Assembly (NCBI GenBank): GCA_023078685.1
Contig: JALGAS010000003.1
Location: forward strand, 2,604,001-2,668,000
Length of the DNA: 64,000 nucleotides
Direction: 5' to 3'
From: Neopestalotiopsis rosae
Taxonomy: Eukaryota; Ascomycota; Sordariomycetes; Amphisphaeriales; Sporocadaceae
The position numbers were made by a program, and so were the translations under genes. Below, one piece after another: positions 10,669 through 21,430 of the stretch. Within the stretch, counting starts at the first letter, position 1. Each line of letters opens with the position of its first letter. The notes under the pieces were generated by a model that ran no database searches, was not told the DNA's origin, and was given only the letters and a program-made list of their open reading frames with translations.

Positions 10669-11036
10669 TCAGATCTGGAAACCGAAACCAGCCATGCAGC
10701 TCTTGTACAGGTCAATGGTGGACTTGCAGTCGGCGGTAGGGTCGGCAGCCTTTGAGAACAGCATGCATTCGTCGCGCTTCGCCTTTTCGTCCTTGCATAC
10801 GCAGCAGGGCTAATTGTATGATGGTATGTCAGTTTTCCGATCAAAACAGCAAGCAATGGCGCCGCGCTTTTGAGGTGGTAGCTAGTTTCGTACCTTGGGC
10901 TTGGAAGTCGTGTCGAGGTTTGCGACGGGCTTGGGATCAGACTTGGAGCCTAGGGAAGCTACTCTGGGTCAGCTCGGGAAGCAGATTTGGTGGTATGTAT
11001 AGGTGCCTTACGCATTGATACAGCTTGCGATGCCAT
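10669..11036 (-). CDS. COX17: Cytochrome c oxidase copper chaperone Cox17
   Basis: Three small exons, too fragmented to appear as one ORF: 11036-11012, 10949-10894 and 10809-10669, giving 73 residues. The protein ends KPCCVCKDEKAKRDECML ... CKSTIDLYKSCMAGFGF. It has the copper-binding CC-x-C at Cys29/30/32 and the twin CX9C motifs (Cys32-Cys42 and Cys55-Cys65) that make the disulfide-locked helical hairpin of the mitochondrial intermembrane-space chaperone. Cox17 hands Cu(I) to Sco1 and Cox11 for cytochrome oxidase assembly. Both introns have canonical ends (GTAAGG...CTAG and GTACGA...TTAG) and the phases match. Length and C-terminus agree with the family. Confidence 0.95.
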
Positions 11037-11558
11037 TGCGACGATGATTGTGTGTTGCGTCTGCTGGAATGGTGTGTTGTCGCAATGTATGTTGCGATTC
11101 GGAAACCCGGATCGAACCGTGATTTATTAATTTGTAATTGAAAGGCCGCCTGAGCCTGCTCGTCGTCCCGTTGCGCGCCGAATGATGGCGCCACCGATAA
11201 GAGCACTTATCTTAACGCCGAAATACGTCAGTGACTCAATAGTACTGGCAAGCTATTTCGTACAAGTGTACCTCAAGATGAGAATGTCATAATGAACATC
11301 GACTTCTTTTTTTTACAAATAAAAATTTGTCAATAATCGTATATGTAGGTATAGTTAGGAGCAGCACCCCAGACTCCTTAATGCATCTTCTATAAAAGTA
11401 CATGGCGCACGACGTATGCGTCCAAACAGTGAATACTATAACTGGACTAGGCGTTTTATCACAGCACATCGTGCGTATATTACGGTGCAATCTGTTCCAC
11501 AAACTGCTGCAACATGGAACAGCACACGATATTTTGTTTTTCTGACAACGCTCCTTTA
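11037..11558. other. Intergenic
   Basis: COX17 promoter side and the 3' side of the methyltransferase; A/T-rich near 11300-11400. No gene seen. Confidence 0.5.
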
Positions 11559-13361
11559 TCATGGTTTCCGGCCCCAAACTATGGTCCTAGACATCAAGTA
11601 TTAGTAGCGTTCCTGCTGAAGTCTGGGAGAGTGCACTTACATAAAACAATAGTTGTTGTTCTTCTCGTCACTCAACTCAGATCTGACCTCCGCTATGGAA
11701 GCGTCAATCTCCTGGGGTGACAATCCCGCTGCTCTCATCATCTTCCAACATGGACCCCGGAGACCATCTAGTACATTTCTGTACATGTATTGCCCTACTG
11801 CCTTCATGCGTGGATCATCCATCCACTTGCCTACCGGTATCTGAATCTTCTCTTCGTACACATCCACGACTGTCCACCTTGTTAGCAGAAGTCCATCTCG
11901 CCATTGATTCTCCTAGAATACTCACATCCGATTTCTTGCAACATTTGCTTATACTGCCGTGAGATAAGTATATTCCGCCCCTTCATCAAAGCTCCCCGAA
12001 TCGCCGTTTGGTACCACCTGATTAGCGCAGTGCCTTTGTAATGCGGGTTTGCTTGTTTAAATTCAATGTCGTAATCTTGATACTCGATCCATCCCCCGGG
12101 GTTGAGATTTTTAACTAGAGAGTCTTAGCCTTTTGTTCATTGTAGCAATAGTTTTTCTGTACTTACAGGCATGCTCCATAACGGCTTTGGGGTTGTAAAA
12201 GCATACATTGGTAAACCGCAGGTGCACATAGTCGAACATAGGATACCCGGTCCACTCCTCTTCTGCATCATCCACGTCAAAGTTGCAATTGGATGCCCCA
12301 TGTTTTGCGGGTTGTATGGCCGAGAGATCCATACCGTAGACCTGGGAATCTGGATTTTCCTTGGCTGCGAGACGTTAGTCCAATCGTGCAGAATGAAGGC
12401 GATTTTTCGGGCAAGCTGTACCGAACTCGATAGCCCAAATACCTGTGCCAGTACCGACATCCATCACATTGGCAGGAGCTTTCACGGGAGACAAGGCCAA
12501 TTTGTCACCGGTCATGATGCGAAACATGGCATGTTGGAAGTCGAGGCGGTCTTGCTCTTCCTGCACATGGTAGATGCGCTTTGGTTAGCAGGTGATCACA
12601 AGAGGGAAAAAGAAACAGTACTGCGGCGGAGAAATGTAGTGGAATCAAGAAATCGTGAAGGAACAACGTACAGCATCGTTCGGAAACCAGTAGGACCCTT
12701 GCTTGTATCGATGGTAGTACCTTTCATTCTCGGCTAAGTAAATGGACCCAGTTTCGTGTATCGATGAACCATCTGGGTTTCGGTCGAAAGCGCCGTCGAC
12801 TTCTCGGAGCCAGCTGGCCTCTGATGAGTGAAATGGAGACTGTGCAGACGACAGCGGTACCGAGCTTGTCGCTGAAAACGCCGACGAATTTGCTCCAGGA
12901 CTAGAACGCGCATTCCACTGCCCCATATTTGGACTGGACAGGGATAGAGAATTATTTCCTGGGTTTGCAGAGTATACGTTGTACGCCGGTGGAGCTTGGG
13001 TAGTATACCACGATGACTCCACGCCTCGAGGCTCCGTCGAGTAGCCTCCAGCATGACCCATTGGTGGACTCGCTTCGCTCCAGGCGCCGTGCGACATGTA
13101 ATTCATCCAGGGTGTTGCGGACGTATTATCGACTGCACCTCCATAGGTCTGCTGCGATCGTCGCACTGCTGAGATCAACTCGGATGGGAACACATAAGCG
13201 GGTACTTGCATTTGGTTTGCCGAGTAGGGAAGCAGATCCGGGCCGGAGGCGAAGTTGCTCGGCACGGCAGCCGGGTCAGCGTAGGACCACGCCGCCGCCG
13301 AGTGGCTTTCACTGTCGTCTGTGATTTCCGGGTAGTTGGTACCCATATTGTGAGCGTACAT
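11559..13361 (-). CDS. LaeA-like (UMTA/TAM-type) class I SAM-dependent methyltransferase
   Basis: Six exons: 13361-12672, 12560-12422, 12364-12167, 12114-11926, 11869-11641, 11586-11559; all phases match, about 490 residues. The N-terminal ~190 residues are Ser/Ala/Asn/Pro/Tyr-rich and disordered-looking. Then comes the family signature: ERYYHRYKQGSYWFPNDA, EEQDRLDFQH, SAM-binding motif I MDVGTGTGIWAIEFA (about 263-277), YGMDLSAIQP, and NPGGWIEYQD. The final 28-nt exon supplies IVWGRKP, the usual C-terminus of these fungal proteins. Close relatives of LaeA act as nuclear regulators of secondary metabolism or as small-molecule methyltransferases; sequence alone does not decide which. ATG 13361 is preferred; the frame is open upstream to 13535 with a less plausible start. 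Confidence 0.88.
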
Positions 13362-14348
13362 GACGAACGTAGCCGCGCTTTTTTGGCGCTTCCAAGCAGC
13401 TGGGTCTCGCGGTTTGACACAAGAAGATGATGAACTACCTCTGCGCACGAATAAATACGGTTTGCTAAAGAATAAAATGAGTATCTTCAACCAACGGACC
13501 AACGTGCATAATGGGGTCCATGACTGGCCAGTCACAGGGCCGTGTTAGGCGCCGTGTTATCCGCATAACCAGACTGTCGGGACGGTATACCCTGCAAACA
13601 GGCCTCATTTATCCACTTTGGCCGACGAGATGGGAGAAGCGACGCTTCATTGCATCACGTAGTGCAATCTTTTTTTCTTGCATGCATCTGTCAAAAAGTA
13701 CCTCATTCAAGCTCTGGGAGCCCGACGGAATGGTTCATCACTTACGGGCCGCATTCATTCTGTTTTTTCTTACCATCCGACAGCTGTTTATAAATAGCAG
13801 TATGCGTTACTGTTTTGACACCAACAAAGTGGCTGAGCGCTCATCCTTGCCATTTGTTTATTGAATCTCGCAACAAAAAGCTTAATCTGATTTTTTGAAA
13901 AGTGATATTCATTCAAAGCTTTTCTAGTCAGTCACATGGCACTACCTTTGATGACACCAATAGCGAGTTGCGGAATATTTACTTTGCCAAAGATAATGAA
14001 TTGAAAGTGAAAGCTGGATCAAGAAATCAGTTTGTTTCCTTTCTGGAGGACGAATAGAGCTGACCTGGGCAAGATGATAAGAGTCAAGAGAGTAGGTATG
14101 GTTAGAGCCATGCAAAAGTGTAGTCACAGAGGACGTGCCTTCTGCCTTCCTCTGCACTTGATTATACCACTGGAATAATCAAAGTCGCATGTCTGCCTGA
14201 GTCGTTGGCTGGGCTGCAATCCATTTGGTGGGCAACAACAACAATTTAATTCTTGACAATTTTTCCCAATCATCAATTCTGCATCAATCCTTCTTCTAAG
14301 CGACCACAGCGCGGAGTGGTCAGCCATTGTGTCGTCCCGCAGAGCACC
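13362..14348. other. Divergent intergenic region between the methyltransferase and the dynamin-FG gene
   Basis: About 990 bases serving as promoter for both genes. A 117-codon ORF at 13511-13864 has no recognisable content. Confidence 0.55.
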
Positions 14349-17300
14349 ATGGCCAAGACGAAGAACACAGCAGCCCTTGACATGGTCAACGACTTAGCAG
14401 AGCATCAGCCGGGAAATCGCAAGGATAAGATGAACCCTACAATGGCAGCTCTCCAGTCAGAGGACCACAAGGTTCTTTTGGATGCCATTGATAAGCTCCG
14501 GTCCAAAGGCGTCAGTCAATATGTGGACTTGCCGCAGATTGTTGTTTGCGGTGATCAGTCGAGCGGCAAGAGCTCAGTCCTGCAGGCCGTTTCCAATATG
14601 TCGTTTCCAATCAAGGACAACTTGGTAAGCACCCCCTGAAATTCAAGCAATGTCTTCTCCATCTCTTTTCTACTCCCAATTACCTGAATCCCCGCAAGAA
14701 GCCATTGCAGAAAGTACTAACTTCAAATGTTGTAGTGCACCAGATTCGCCACTGAACTCGTTCTCAGACACATTGACAGCGTGGTTGAGACCTGCAAGAT
14801 TACAATTCAGCCTGGCGATGACCGTACAGACGAGGAAAAGGCCCGGTTGAACGAGTTCCAGCATACTTGCCCCACCAAGGATATCAATATCGAAGAGCTG
14901 ATCGAAATTGCAAAGGGAAGAATTGGACTTGATGACCATTCCAAGAGGTTCAGTTCCGATGTTCTGCGCATCGAAGTCACTGGACCAACGCAGCCAAACT
15001 TGACCATAGTCGACTTGCCTGGCCTGTTTCGCGCTGGAAACAAGGATCAAACGGCCAACGATGCAGAAATCGTCAGCAAACTCGTCCAATCCTACATGAC
15101 CAATCCACTCAGCATCATCCTTGCAGTTGTATCGGCCAAAAGTGATTTCGCCCTTCAGGAAGTCACGCAACTGGCACGAAAGATCGACCCTCATGGCACT
15201 CGAACTATCGGTCTCATCACAAAGCCAGACACACTCGACGTGGGTTCTGATAGCGAGCGAGCATATCTGGACCTTGCTCAGAACCGCGATGTCACCTTCC
15301 GTCTCGGTTGGCATGTTCTACGCAATCGGGACTACAAGTCTCGTGACTCTACAAACGAAGAACGAGACCAGGCCGAAGTCTCGTTTTTCTCTCAAGGAGT
15401 ATGGGCCGCTGTGGCGAGGAAGAATAAGGGCGTCGCGGCTCTGCGATTTCGCCTGAGTGAAATCCTCACCAATCACATACTCAAAGAGTTGCCGGCATTA
15501 CTCCAGAGTGTTGAGACTGAGCTCAAGGAATGCTCAATTGAGTTGGATAAATTAGGGAAGCCAAGGAGCACCATTTCAGAGCAGCGAAGCTACCTTTTAC
15601 AGGCTAGCTTCCACTTCGCGACGATTATGAAGGAGTCGATCACTGGCACTTACAGTCACGCATTCTTTGGTAGTCCTTTTGAGTCTGGAGGTAAAACAAA
15701 AAGACTTCGGGCCGTAGTTCAGAGTATTCTCGCGGACTTTGCGACGACCATGCGCGTAGAGGGCCATGCGAAGCGCATTGTCGAAAAATCCGGCATTCTC
15801 AATTCTCGAGAGATCCTGAGAGCTGATTACCTCAAGCAAGTACAGAGTCTCATGAGAACATCAAAGGGGTGCGAGCTCCCCGGAACCTTCAACCCAGTCA
15901 TCGTTGGTGATCTATTCCAAGAACAGTCGAAGCCTTGGCAAGGTATTCTCGATCGTTATTCGGAGAAAATTCTCGCCGCCACAAACTGCACTGTCGACGC
16001 AGTTCTAAGCCATGTTGTTGATGTGAATACCACCTCCAAGTTATGGAAAGAACTCGTAACACCAGAGTTGGAAGGACTGAAATATATTCTCAACAATAAG
16101 GCATCCGAGATTCTGGCCTCGCACATCTCAAGACATCCAATCACTTACAACCACTATCTCACCGAAAATGTGCAGAAGGGACAAAAGCAACGCGATCGTG
16201 AAAAGTGGAGAGTCCACCTCAAAAATTACAGCGATGACAACGGCGGTCTCAGTAAGGACCTGACGCTCGAAAAGCTGATCGATGTCATAGTTGAATCAGA
16301 GACTGAAGCTGATATGGAAGTATTCGCAGCCAATGCAGCTACCGATTTCATGGAGGCCTATTACAAGGTATGTTATTTCATTGTCTTTTAAGAATGCCCT
16401 TGATACTTTCGCAGACTGAGCATGCCTTTTCGCTCATCATCTGGCCCCGGAGACTAATATTATGTAGGTTGCATTGAAAAGGGTCATCGACAATTTCAGT
16501 GACCTTGTGATCGAAGCCTGTTTGATTTCCAGACTTCCCGAATTGTTCAATCCTGACAAGGTGAGCGCTTTGGATGATGCGCAGGTCGAGTGCATAGCTG
16601 GAGAGAGCTTTGAGATCATGGAAGACAGAACAGCACTTTTGGCCAAGAAAAATGTAGTTGGGTGGTGCCTCAGCGAGCTTAGACGTTTAATCAAGCATCA
16701 CCAGCATATTCAGCGTCAGCGAAGGCGTGATTCGACAACAGGTGAGTCACTGCCATTACCGTGATCACGCATCAGAAGTGCTGATAAGACATAGCAGTCG
16801 CCGCAGATGCAAATACGAACATCAAGGACAACAAGATACCGACCCCCAGATCTATGAGCTTGAAGAATAAAACCGTGCCATCTACCCCATCCAGTCAGAT
16901 ATCAAATCAAGCACCCGCGATCAAAAGTGCCGCGTCTGCCAACCCAACGCCATCCACTCCCATAACCAATTCAACTCCCCAGAACACCCCTAGTTTCGTT
17001 CAGACATCGTCAAACATACCTGCTAGTTCGGCACCCCAGGCTTACAACCCCTTCGCTGGCTATGTTGCCAGCGCGCCAGCTTCAAACACAACCCCTTGGG
17101 GTTCCAGTGCTGACGTTCAGCCGCCTAAAGGTCCAAGATCGTCTAGAGGAGGTTCGATGACACGAGGGGGTAGTACAGCTTCCACTGGCGTTCAGCCGCC
17201 TAAAGGTCCAAGATCGTCTAGAGGAGGTTCGATGACACGAGCGGGTAGTACAGCTTCCGCTGGCGTTCAGCCGCCTAAAGGTCCAAGATTGTCTAGAGGA

Positions 17301-17756
17301 GGTTCGATGAAACGAGGGGGTAGTACAGCTTCCACTGGCGGTGGTTTGTTCGTTTCAAGTAACACTGCTACAAGCACAACGAGCACCGGCTTCGGCGGCT
17401 TTGGCAGCACGAACAATGCGTCGACGCCGAACACCTTCGGTGGCGGCAGTACCGGCGGTGGTCTCTTCGGCATTACTGGCGCGACGACTAGATCGTTTGG
17501 CTCGGGCAATGCATTCAACGCCCCTGCAAGCACAGCATTTGGAGCACCGGTTGGAGATGCCCCTGGAACGGCAACCACTGCCTTCACACCTACGCTCGAG
17601 AGAGAGTCTGCTGCTAGTCTCGCCCAGATCTCGTACCAGAACGTTGTCTTCCAGATGCCCTATGAAAAGTGGTCCACCGAGGAGTTGCGTCTAGCTGATT
17701 ACACACAAAATCGTCGCTTTGGCAGTGGTTCTGGCGTTAGAGGTTATTTATCATAA
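14349..17756 (+). CDS. Dynamin-superfamily (Mx-like) GTPase with C-terminal FG-rich nucleoporin-like tail
   Basis: Exons 14349-14624, 14736-16367, 16468-16741 and 16795-17756 give about 1047 residues. All GTPase motifs are intact: G1 GDQSSGKSS (68-76), the G2 Thr in CTRFATE (93-99), G3 DLPG (185-188) and G4 TKPD (254-257). A stalk follows (ELPGTFNP, HPITYNHYLTENVQK) and a GED-like segment (about 637-720). There is no PH or proline-rich domain. After residue ~728 the protein becomes Ser/Thr/Pro/Asn-rich, carries three 25-residue repeats (835-909), FG motifs (GFGGFG, GGGLFG), and ends YEKWSTEELRLADY then NRRFG, a C-terminal motif I recall from fungal FG nucleoporins. The length far exceeds ordinary Mx-like proteins (about 600-700). 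The third acceptor is ambiguous by one codon (16795 or 16798). A membrane-remodelling GTPase is likely; nuclear-pore association is inference. Confidence 0.9.
17115..17339 (+). repeat. Three in-frame 75-bp tandem repeats within the dynamin-FG tail
   Basis: Copies begin at 17115, 17190 and 17265, each 75 bp. They encode a 25-residue unit beginning VQPPKGPR, with an SRGGSM core and ending GGSTAS or AGSTAS. Copies differ by only a few bases (RSS/RLS, MTR/MKR, GGS/AGS, STG/SAG), which points to recent expansion. The unit is basic (Arg/Lys) and Ser/Gly-rich, unlike the neighbouring FG sequence. Confidence 0.95.
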
Positions 17757-18961
17757 GAAACTGAAATGTCCCATAAAGGATCACTCAGGATATGGCTTCC
17801 TTTATGGTAAATAAGACAGAGATAGTGCTTTGGCCGTTGTACCTGATTGTTGAAGGCCACTGAATAAGAATACTGTCCATCCTGATACACGACCATGCAT
17901 GATTGTCCATTCCACAGCTACCGTTTTTTTGTCTTGGGCCCCATGACTTTTCCCAGATCGACTTGCTTTTGTCTCCTCCTTATATATGTCGATTAATGAA
18001 CTAATGGCTTAGAGCTATGAAAGACGCATGGAAATCGATAATATTCGAAATACACAATCTTTCACCATAAAACGAGTCGCGGACCATACGATACACTTCT
18101 AGCTCTTTAGCGAGAATATTATCCTAGATACCATATTTTCCGGTATGGAGATTTCGACACTCGATGAGTTTTCGCGATCTGGTGCGCTGGTGCTGGTCAG
18201 TTGAAAAACGATTTGCACTTGTCAGCCTCGTCGCGAGCAGAAGTTGCCAGGGCCAACTCTGTAACTTAGAATATATTCTAGATAGGGTTGGATCGACATG
18301 TTTGGTCTTGAGAAACAAAGTACAGAAAGGGCCATAGAAAAGCAATAAGCTTTACAGGGATGATTTAAACAAACATTTCGGCTCGAGATGGTTCCATTAT
18401 ATTGTTGATAATATATAAGTATGTTTCTTGAATATTTCCTTTGTTTTATATGGCCTTTGGTAAATGTGAAACGAGATAGGAATAGAAGCTAGCTTCCTGT
18501 AATAGGCCGGTATTAGGTATTATATATGTATATTGCTACCAGAAGTTGTTGGGTGGTAGTTAGCCTTAAAGGAATTTAGCGGGGCGTAGCCCCAATAGCT
18601 GTAACCTTCCCCAATACACCACTTTGTACCACTAATCATTGACCGTTGTTCACATTACCTTATCGTTGATCAGACCCGTTCAAAGTCTAAGTGATAGTGA
18701 CCTAGGTTTGCAGTGATATCGATAACCCCTTGACCCCGCCAACCCCTCCAAGGGGAAAGCTGCTGTTGACAAACAGGCAGCGAGACGACTCTTCCCAGGC
18801 TCCAGCATTTTGTCCATCACTAGGTATTCTTTAAAAAAAAAAAAATTCAACTGCGAGTCCTGCATCCAGACTGCAAAACCATCGTTCATTCGCTATTCGA
18901 CAGAGATCTCACCACTCGAAAACAACGCTCGTACATTCGAACCTCAAAAAACAGCACAATA
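17757..18961. other. Intergenic
   Basis: About 1.2 kb, A/T-rich, with a short GGGGC-GTA-GCCCC palindrome at 18581-18593 and a poly-A tract near 18833-18845. Only short ORFs. No gene or RNA assigned. Confidence 0.5.
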
Positions 18962-19474
18962 ATGCCTGCCCCATCGCCGCTTAAGATTGCGACCCAGGCC
19001 GTCTCACGCCTGGTAAAGGAAGAGAACTACTACCAAAAGGAGCTCTCGTCGCAGACTGCACGCATCGAGAAGCTCGAGACCGACCTTAAGAATGGCAGCG
19101 ACACGGATAGCAACGCCGAGTTCATGCTGAAGCAAGAGGTAAGCCTCAAGTTCTCTTTTGCCTGGGCCCCCTTTGCTTTTACCGAGAACGTGCTGCCCGT
19201 ATCTCCATCATCTTTCTAGACAAAGGACACATTCCACAGACCTTGAAGCTTTTGTTTTCGGACGTTGCAATATGCTAATGAACTTTTTTACTTGTAGCAA
19301 AAAGCTATGGAGGAGACCAAGGCCGTCTTTGGACCCCTGAAGCAACGCATATTCGAGGCCAGCCAGCGGCTCGAGGAACAAATCGCCACCGCCGAAGGCG
19401 CTCAGGATGCGAACCAGGAGGAGTTGACCAATGCAAAGGAGGTGCTCGCCAGCGCGCCCAAGGAAGAGGCTTGA
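18962..19474 (+). CDS. RBL2: Tubulin-binding cofactor A
   Basis: Two exons, 18962-19138 and 19298-19474, with a 159-nt intron (GTAAGC...TTGTAG, phase 0), give 117 residues. The sequence SPLKIATQAVSRLVKEENYY at the N-terminus and NAEFMLKQE, then ETKAVFGPLKQRI across the junction, are diagnostic of TBCA/Rbl2. It is a small all-helical protein that captures beta-tubulin released from the chaperonin CCT in the tubulin-folding pathway. Length (about 110-120) matches the family. The C-terminal Ala/Glu/Lys tail is ordinary. Confidence 0.93.
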
Positions 19475-19791
19475 GGGGACTGAAAGAAGCTGCAATGTTG
19501 TCACATTGGGAGAAAAAGAATAGCCGTCTAAGGTGCAGTGAAGAAAAGAGGAAGACTTGCATGATAATGAAAGAAACGACACACAAAACTGATACCACCT
19601 TGAAGCATTGGTCACGAGTAATAAACCTCACATAGGACTAGATTCCATAAGAAGAAGAATCGCAAGAGAGAAACAAGTCATATTATGATTGCCAGCCTTT
19701 CACTGAATGTCTAACCGCTGAAATGGGTATAATGTTGCCAACCGGAACTCCTTTTCTTTCTTTCTCATGATCAGCCAGGCCGCTGAAATCC
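19475..19791. other. Short intergenic between convergent genes
   Basis: Shared 3' flank of cofactor A (plus) and the THO7-like gene (minus). Overlapping minus-strand ORFs here are shadows. Confidence 0.6.
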
Positions 19792-20952
19792 TTACGTGGT
19801 GTCCATCTTGTCATCAGTGCCAGACGGAGCGTCCACAGTGATCCGTGGTGTTGGGGCATCACGAACATCATCCGTGCTACCCTCCGCCATTGGTGTGTCA
19901 GCAGTCTGGGCCGAATCGCCCATCTCGACATCCTCGCCATCTTCCGGCTCATCCTTGACAGTCTGACTCTCTGCAGCCGGTGTACCTGCCACACTCTCGG
20001 CCCTCGGCGTTGGCGCCTGGCTTGCGCCGGCGGAGAAGGCGCCCGATGGCTCTGGCTTGGGCTTCAAGCTGTCGCCAGCGGCATTCGAACCGTCCTCGGG
20101 CGCCGGCGTCCGACCGCTGCTACTACCGGGACGCAGCGGCGTGGTGCCTCCCTCGCTCCGTGGTGCCGGGGTGGCATTACCGCTCTGGCTACCCTTGGCG
20201 GGCGTGTCGGCAGCGGCCGCGCCGTCGTCCTCGCCGGCGTCCTCGTCCATGCCCTCCCTCCGCTCCACCTCCTCCTGCTCGTCGCGGATCATCTTGCGCA
20301 GGTTGACGCCCTCGTCGACCAGCTTGTCAAACTGCTCCTTGCGCTCGCGCCAGGTGCCGCCATACGTCTCGCTCTCGCGCTGCAGCTCCTCGCACTCCTC
20401 AGTCAGCTTGTCAATGTTGGCGGCCTGCTCCTCGCGGGGCCTCAGCATGCGGTTCCCCGTGATCTTGTCGGCGAGCTCGTCGAACTTCTTGCGCTGCGCC
20501 AGCGTCGCCCGCGCCTCGTCGAGCTGCGCCCGCAGGGCCGCGTTGGACTGCCGCACCGACTCCATGGTCTCGAGGATCCGGCCCCGGTCGTGGGCATAGC
20601 GCTCGCGCTCTGCCGCGTTCTGCGTCGCGAGGAACTGCAGGCGGTCAATCACCACGTCAAAGGCCTGGAAGTCGAACAGCACGTCCTCGCGCAGCGCGTG
20701 GATCTCGGCCGACAGCGCCTCGGGGTCTGCTGCGGACGCCGAAGCGTCGTCCGTCTTGTCTTCTTCTTCTCCAGCGACATTATCGGGCGGGGGCGTCGGC
20801 AGCTTGAAGATGTTGGGATTCGTGAGGGAGCCTGGGGCGAGCAGGCGTTTGGTCAGGCGCAGGAATGGGCGCGTCTCTAGGGGAAGAAGACGTTGGTGAT
20901 GGAGCTCGTTCTCCTCTGCATCGTCGAGCAAGGCATACTGGTTCGACGCCAT
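19792..20952 (-). CDS. THO complex subunit 7-like protein (THOC7/Mft1 family)
   Basis: Single exon; ATG 20952 opens MASNQYALLDDAEENELHHQ, and the ORF ends at 19792 (386 residues). The N-terminal TRPFLRLTKRLL segment and the long coiled coil (about residues 90-230; FDVVIDRLQFLATQNAAERE, FDELADKITGNRML, then heptads) match fungal Tho7 proteins. The last ~150 residues are an acidic Ser/Thr/Pro/Gly-rich disordered tail. THO joins transcription elongation to mRNP assembly and export and limits R-loops. An in-frame Met 14 codons upstream exists, but the conserved look starts at 20952. The family call rests on coiled-coil context and short motifs, so it is less certain than for enzymes. Confidence 0.75.
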   Translation of the reverse strand: MASNQYALLDDAEENELHHQRLLPLETRPFLRLTKRLLAPGSLTNPNIFKLPTPPPDNVAGEEEDKTDDASASAADPEALSAEIHALREDVLFDFQAFDVVIDRLQFLATQNAAERERYAHDRGRILETMESVRQSNAALRAQLDEARATLAQRKKFDELADKITGNRMLRPREEQAANIDKLTEECEELQRESETYGGTWRERKEQFDKLVDEGVNLRKMIRDEQEEVERREGMDEDAGEDDGAAAADTPAKGSQSGNATPAPRSEGGTTPLRPGSSSGRTPAPEDGSNAAGDSLKPKPEPSGAFSAGASQAPTPRAESVAGTPAAESQTVKDEPEDGEDVEMGDSAQTADTPMAEGSTDDVRDAPTPRITVDAPSGTDDKMDTT

Positions 20953-21430
20953 GTCTGTAGAGGAATCTCTCGGGATTGGAGAATATGGTGTCACGGTTGC
21001 AATTGACGTTTCTTCTTGTGAGGCGTGGGACTACAATGATGAACAAGAAAAGATTCCTGCTGGCTGGTAGGTACGTAGAATGTTGCGGCTAGAAGCTGCA
21101 TAAAGTCAAGCTAGTACAAAAGTGGGTCAGCAACCAGGTTATACTACCTAGGTACGAGTTACATACTCCTCAAGCTGTATTCATTACCTAGCTTAGATGT
21201 TGTTGCAAATCGAATCAGGTATGTGCACCATCTTACTTTTGAAATCAAATGATGTATTCCATGACTGCTTTGTGGTATCTATCTTGCATATAAAAAAAGA
21301 AAAGAGGTGTAGGTGTCCTTAGTCACAGGCTCAGGCAACAACTTGCAAAAGACAGCAGAATGCTTTACCAGGCATGTGTAACTTATTTCAACCACGTATT
21401 TCATCTTCTACGACGGGGATAATTGGCCGG
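20953..21430. other. Intergenic
   Basis: Promoter of the THO7-like gene and 3' flank of COG4. No gene seen. Confidence 0.55.

Noticed and set aside
11085..11130. tRNA-like T-arm (GGTTCGATCC on the minus strand)
   Set aside because: The flanking stem does not pair and no anticodon or acceptor arms can be built around it.
9096..17756. Biosynthetic gene cluster made of SDR, methyltransferase and neighbours
   Set aside because: No backbone enzyme is present, and COX17 and the dynamin gene lie between or beside them.
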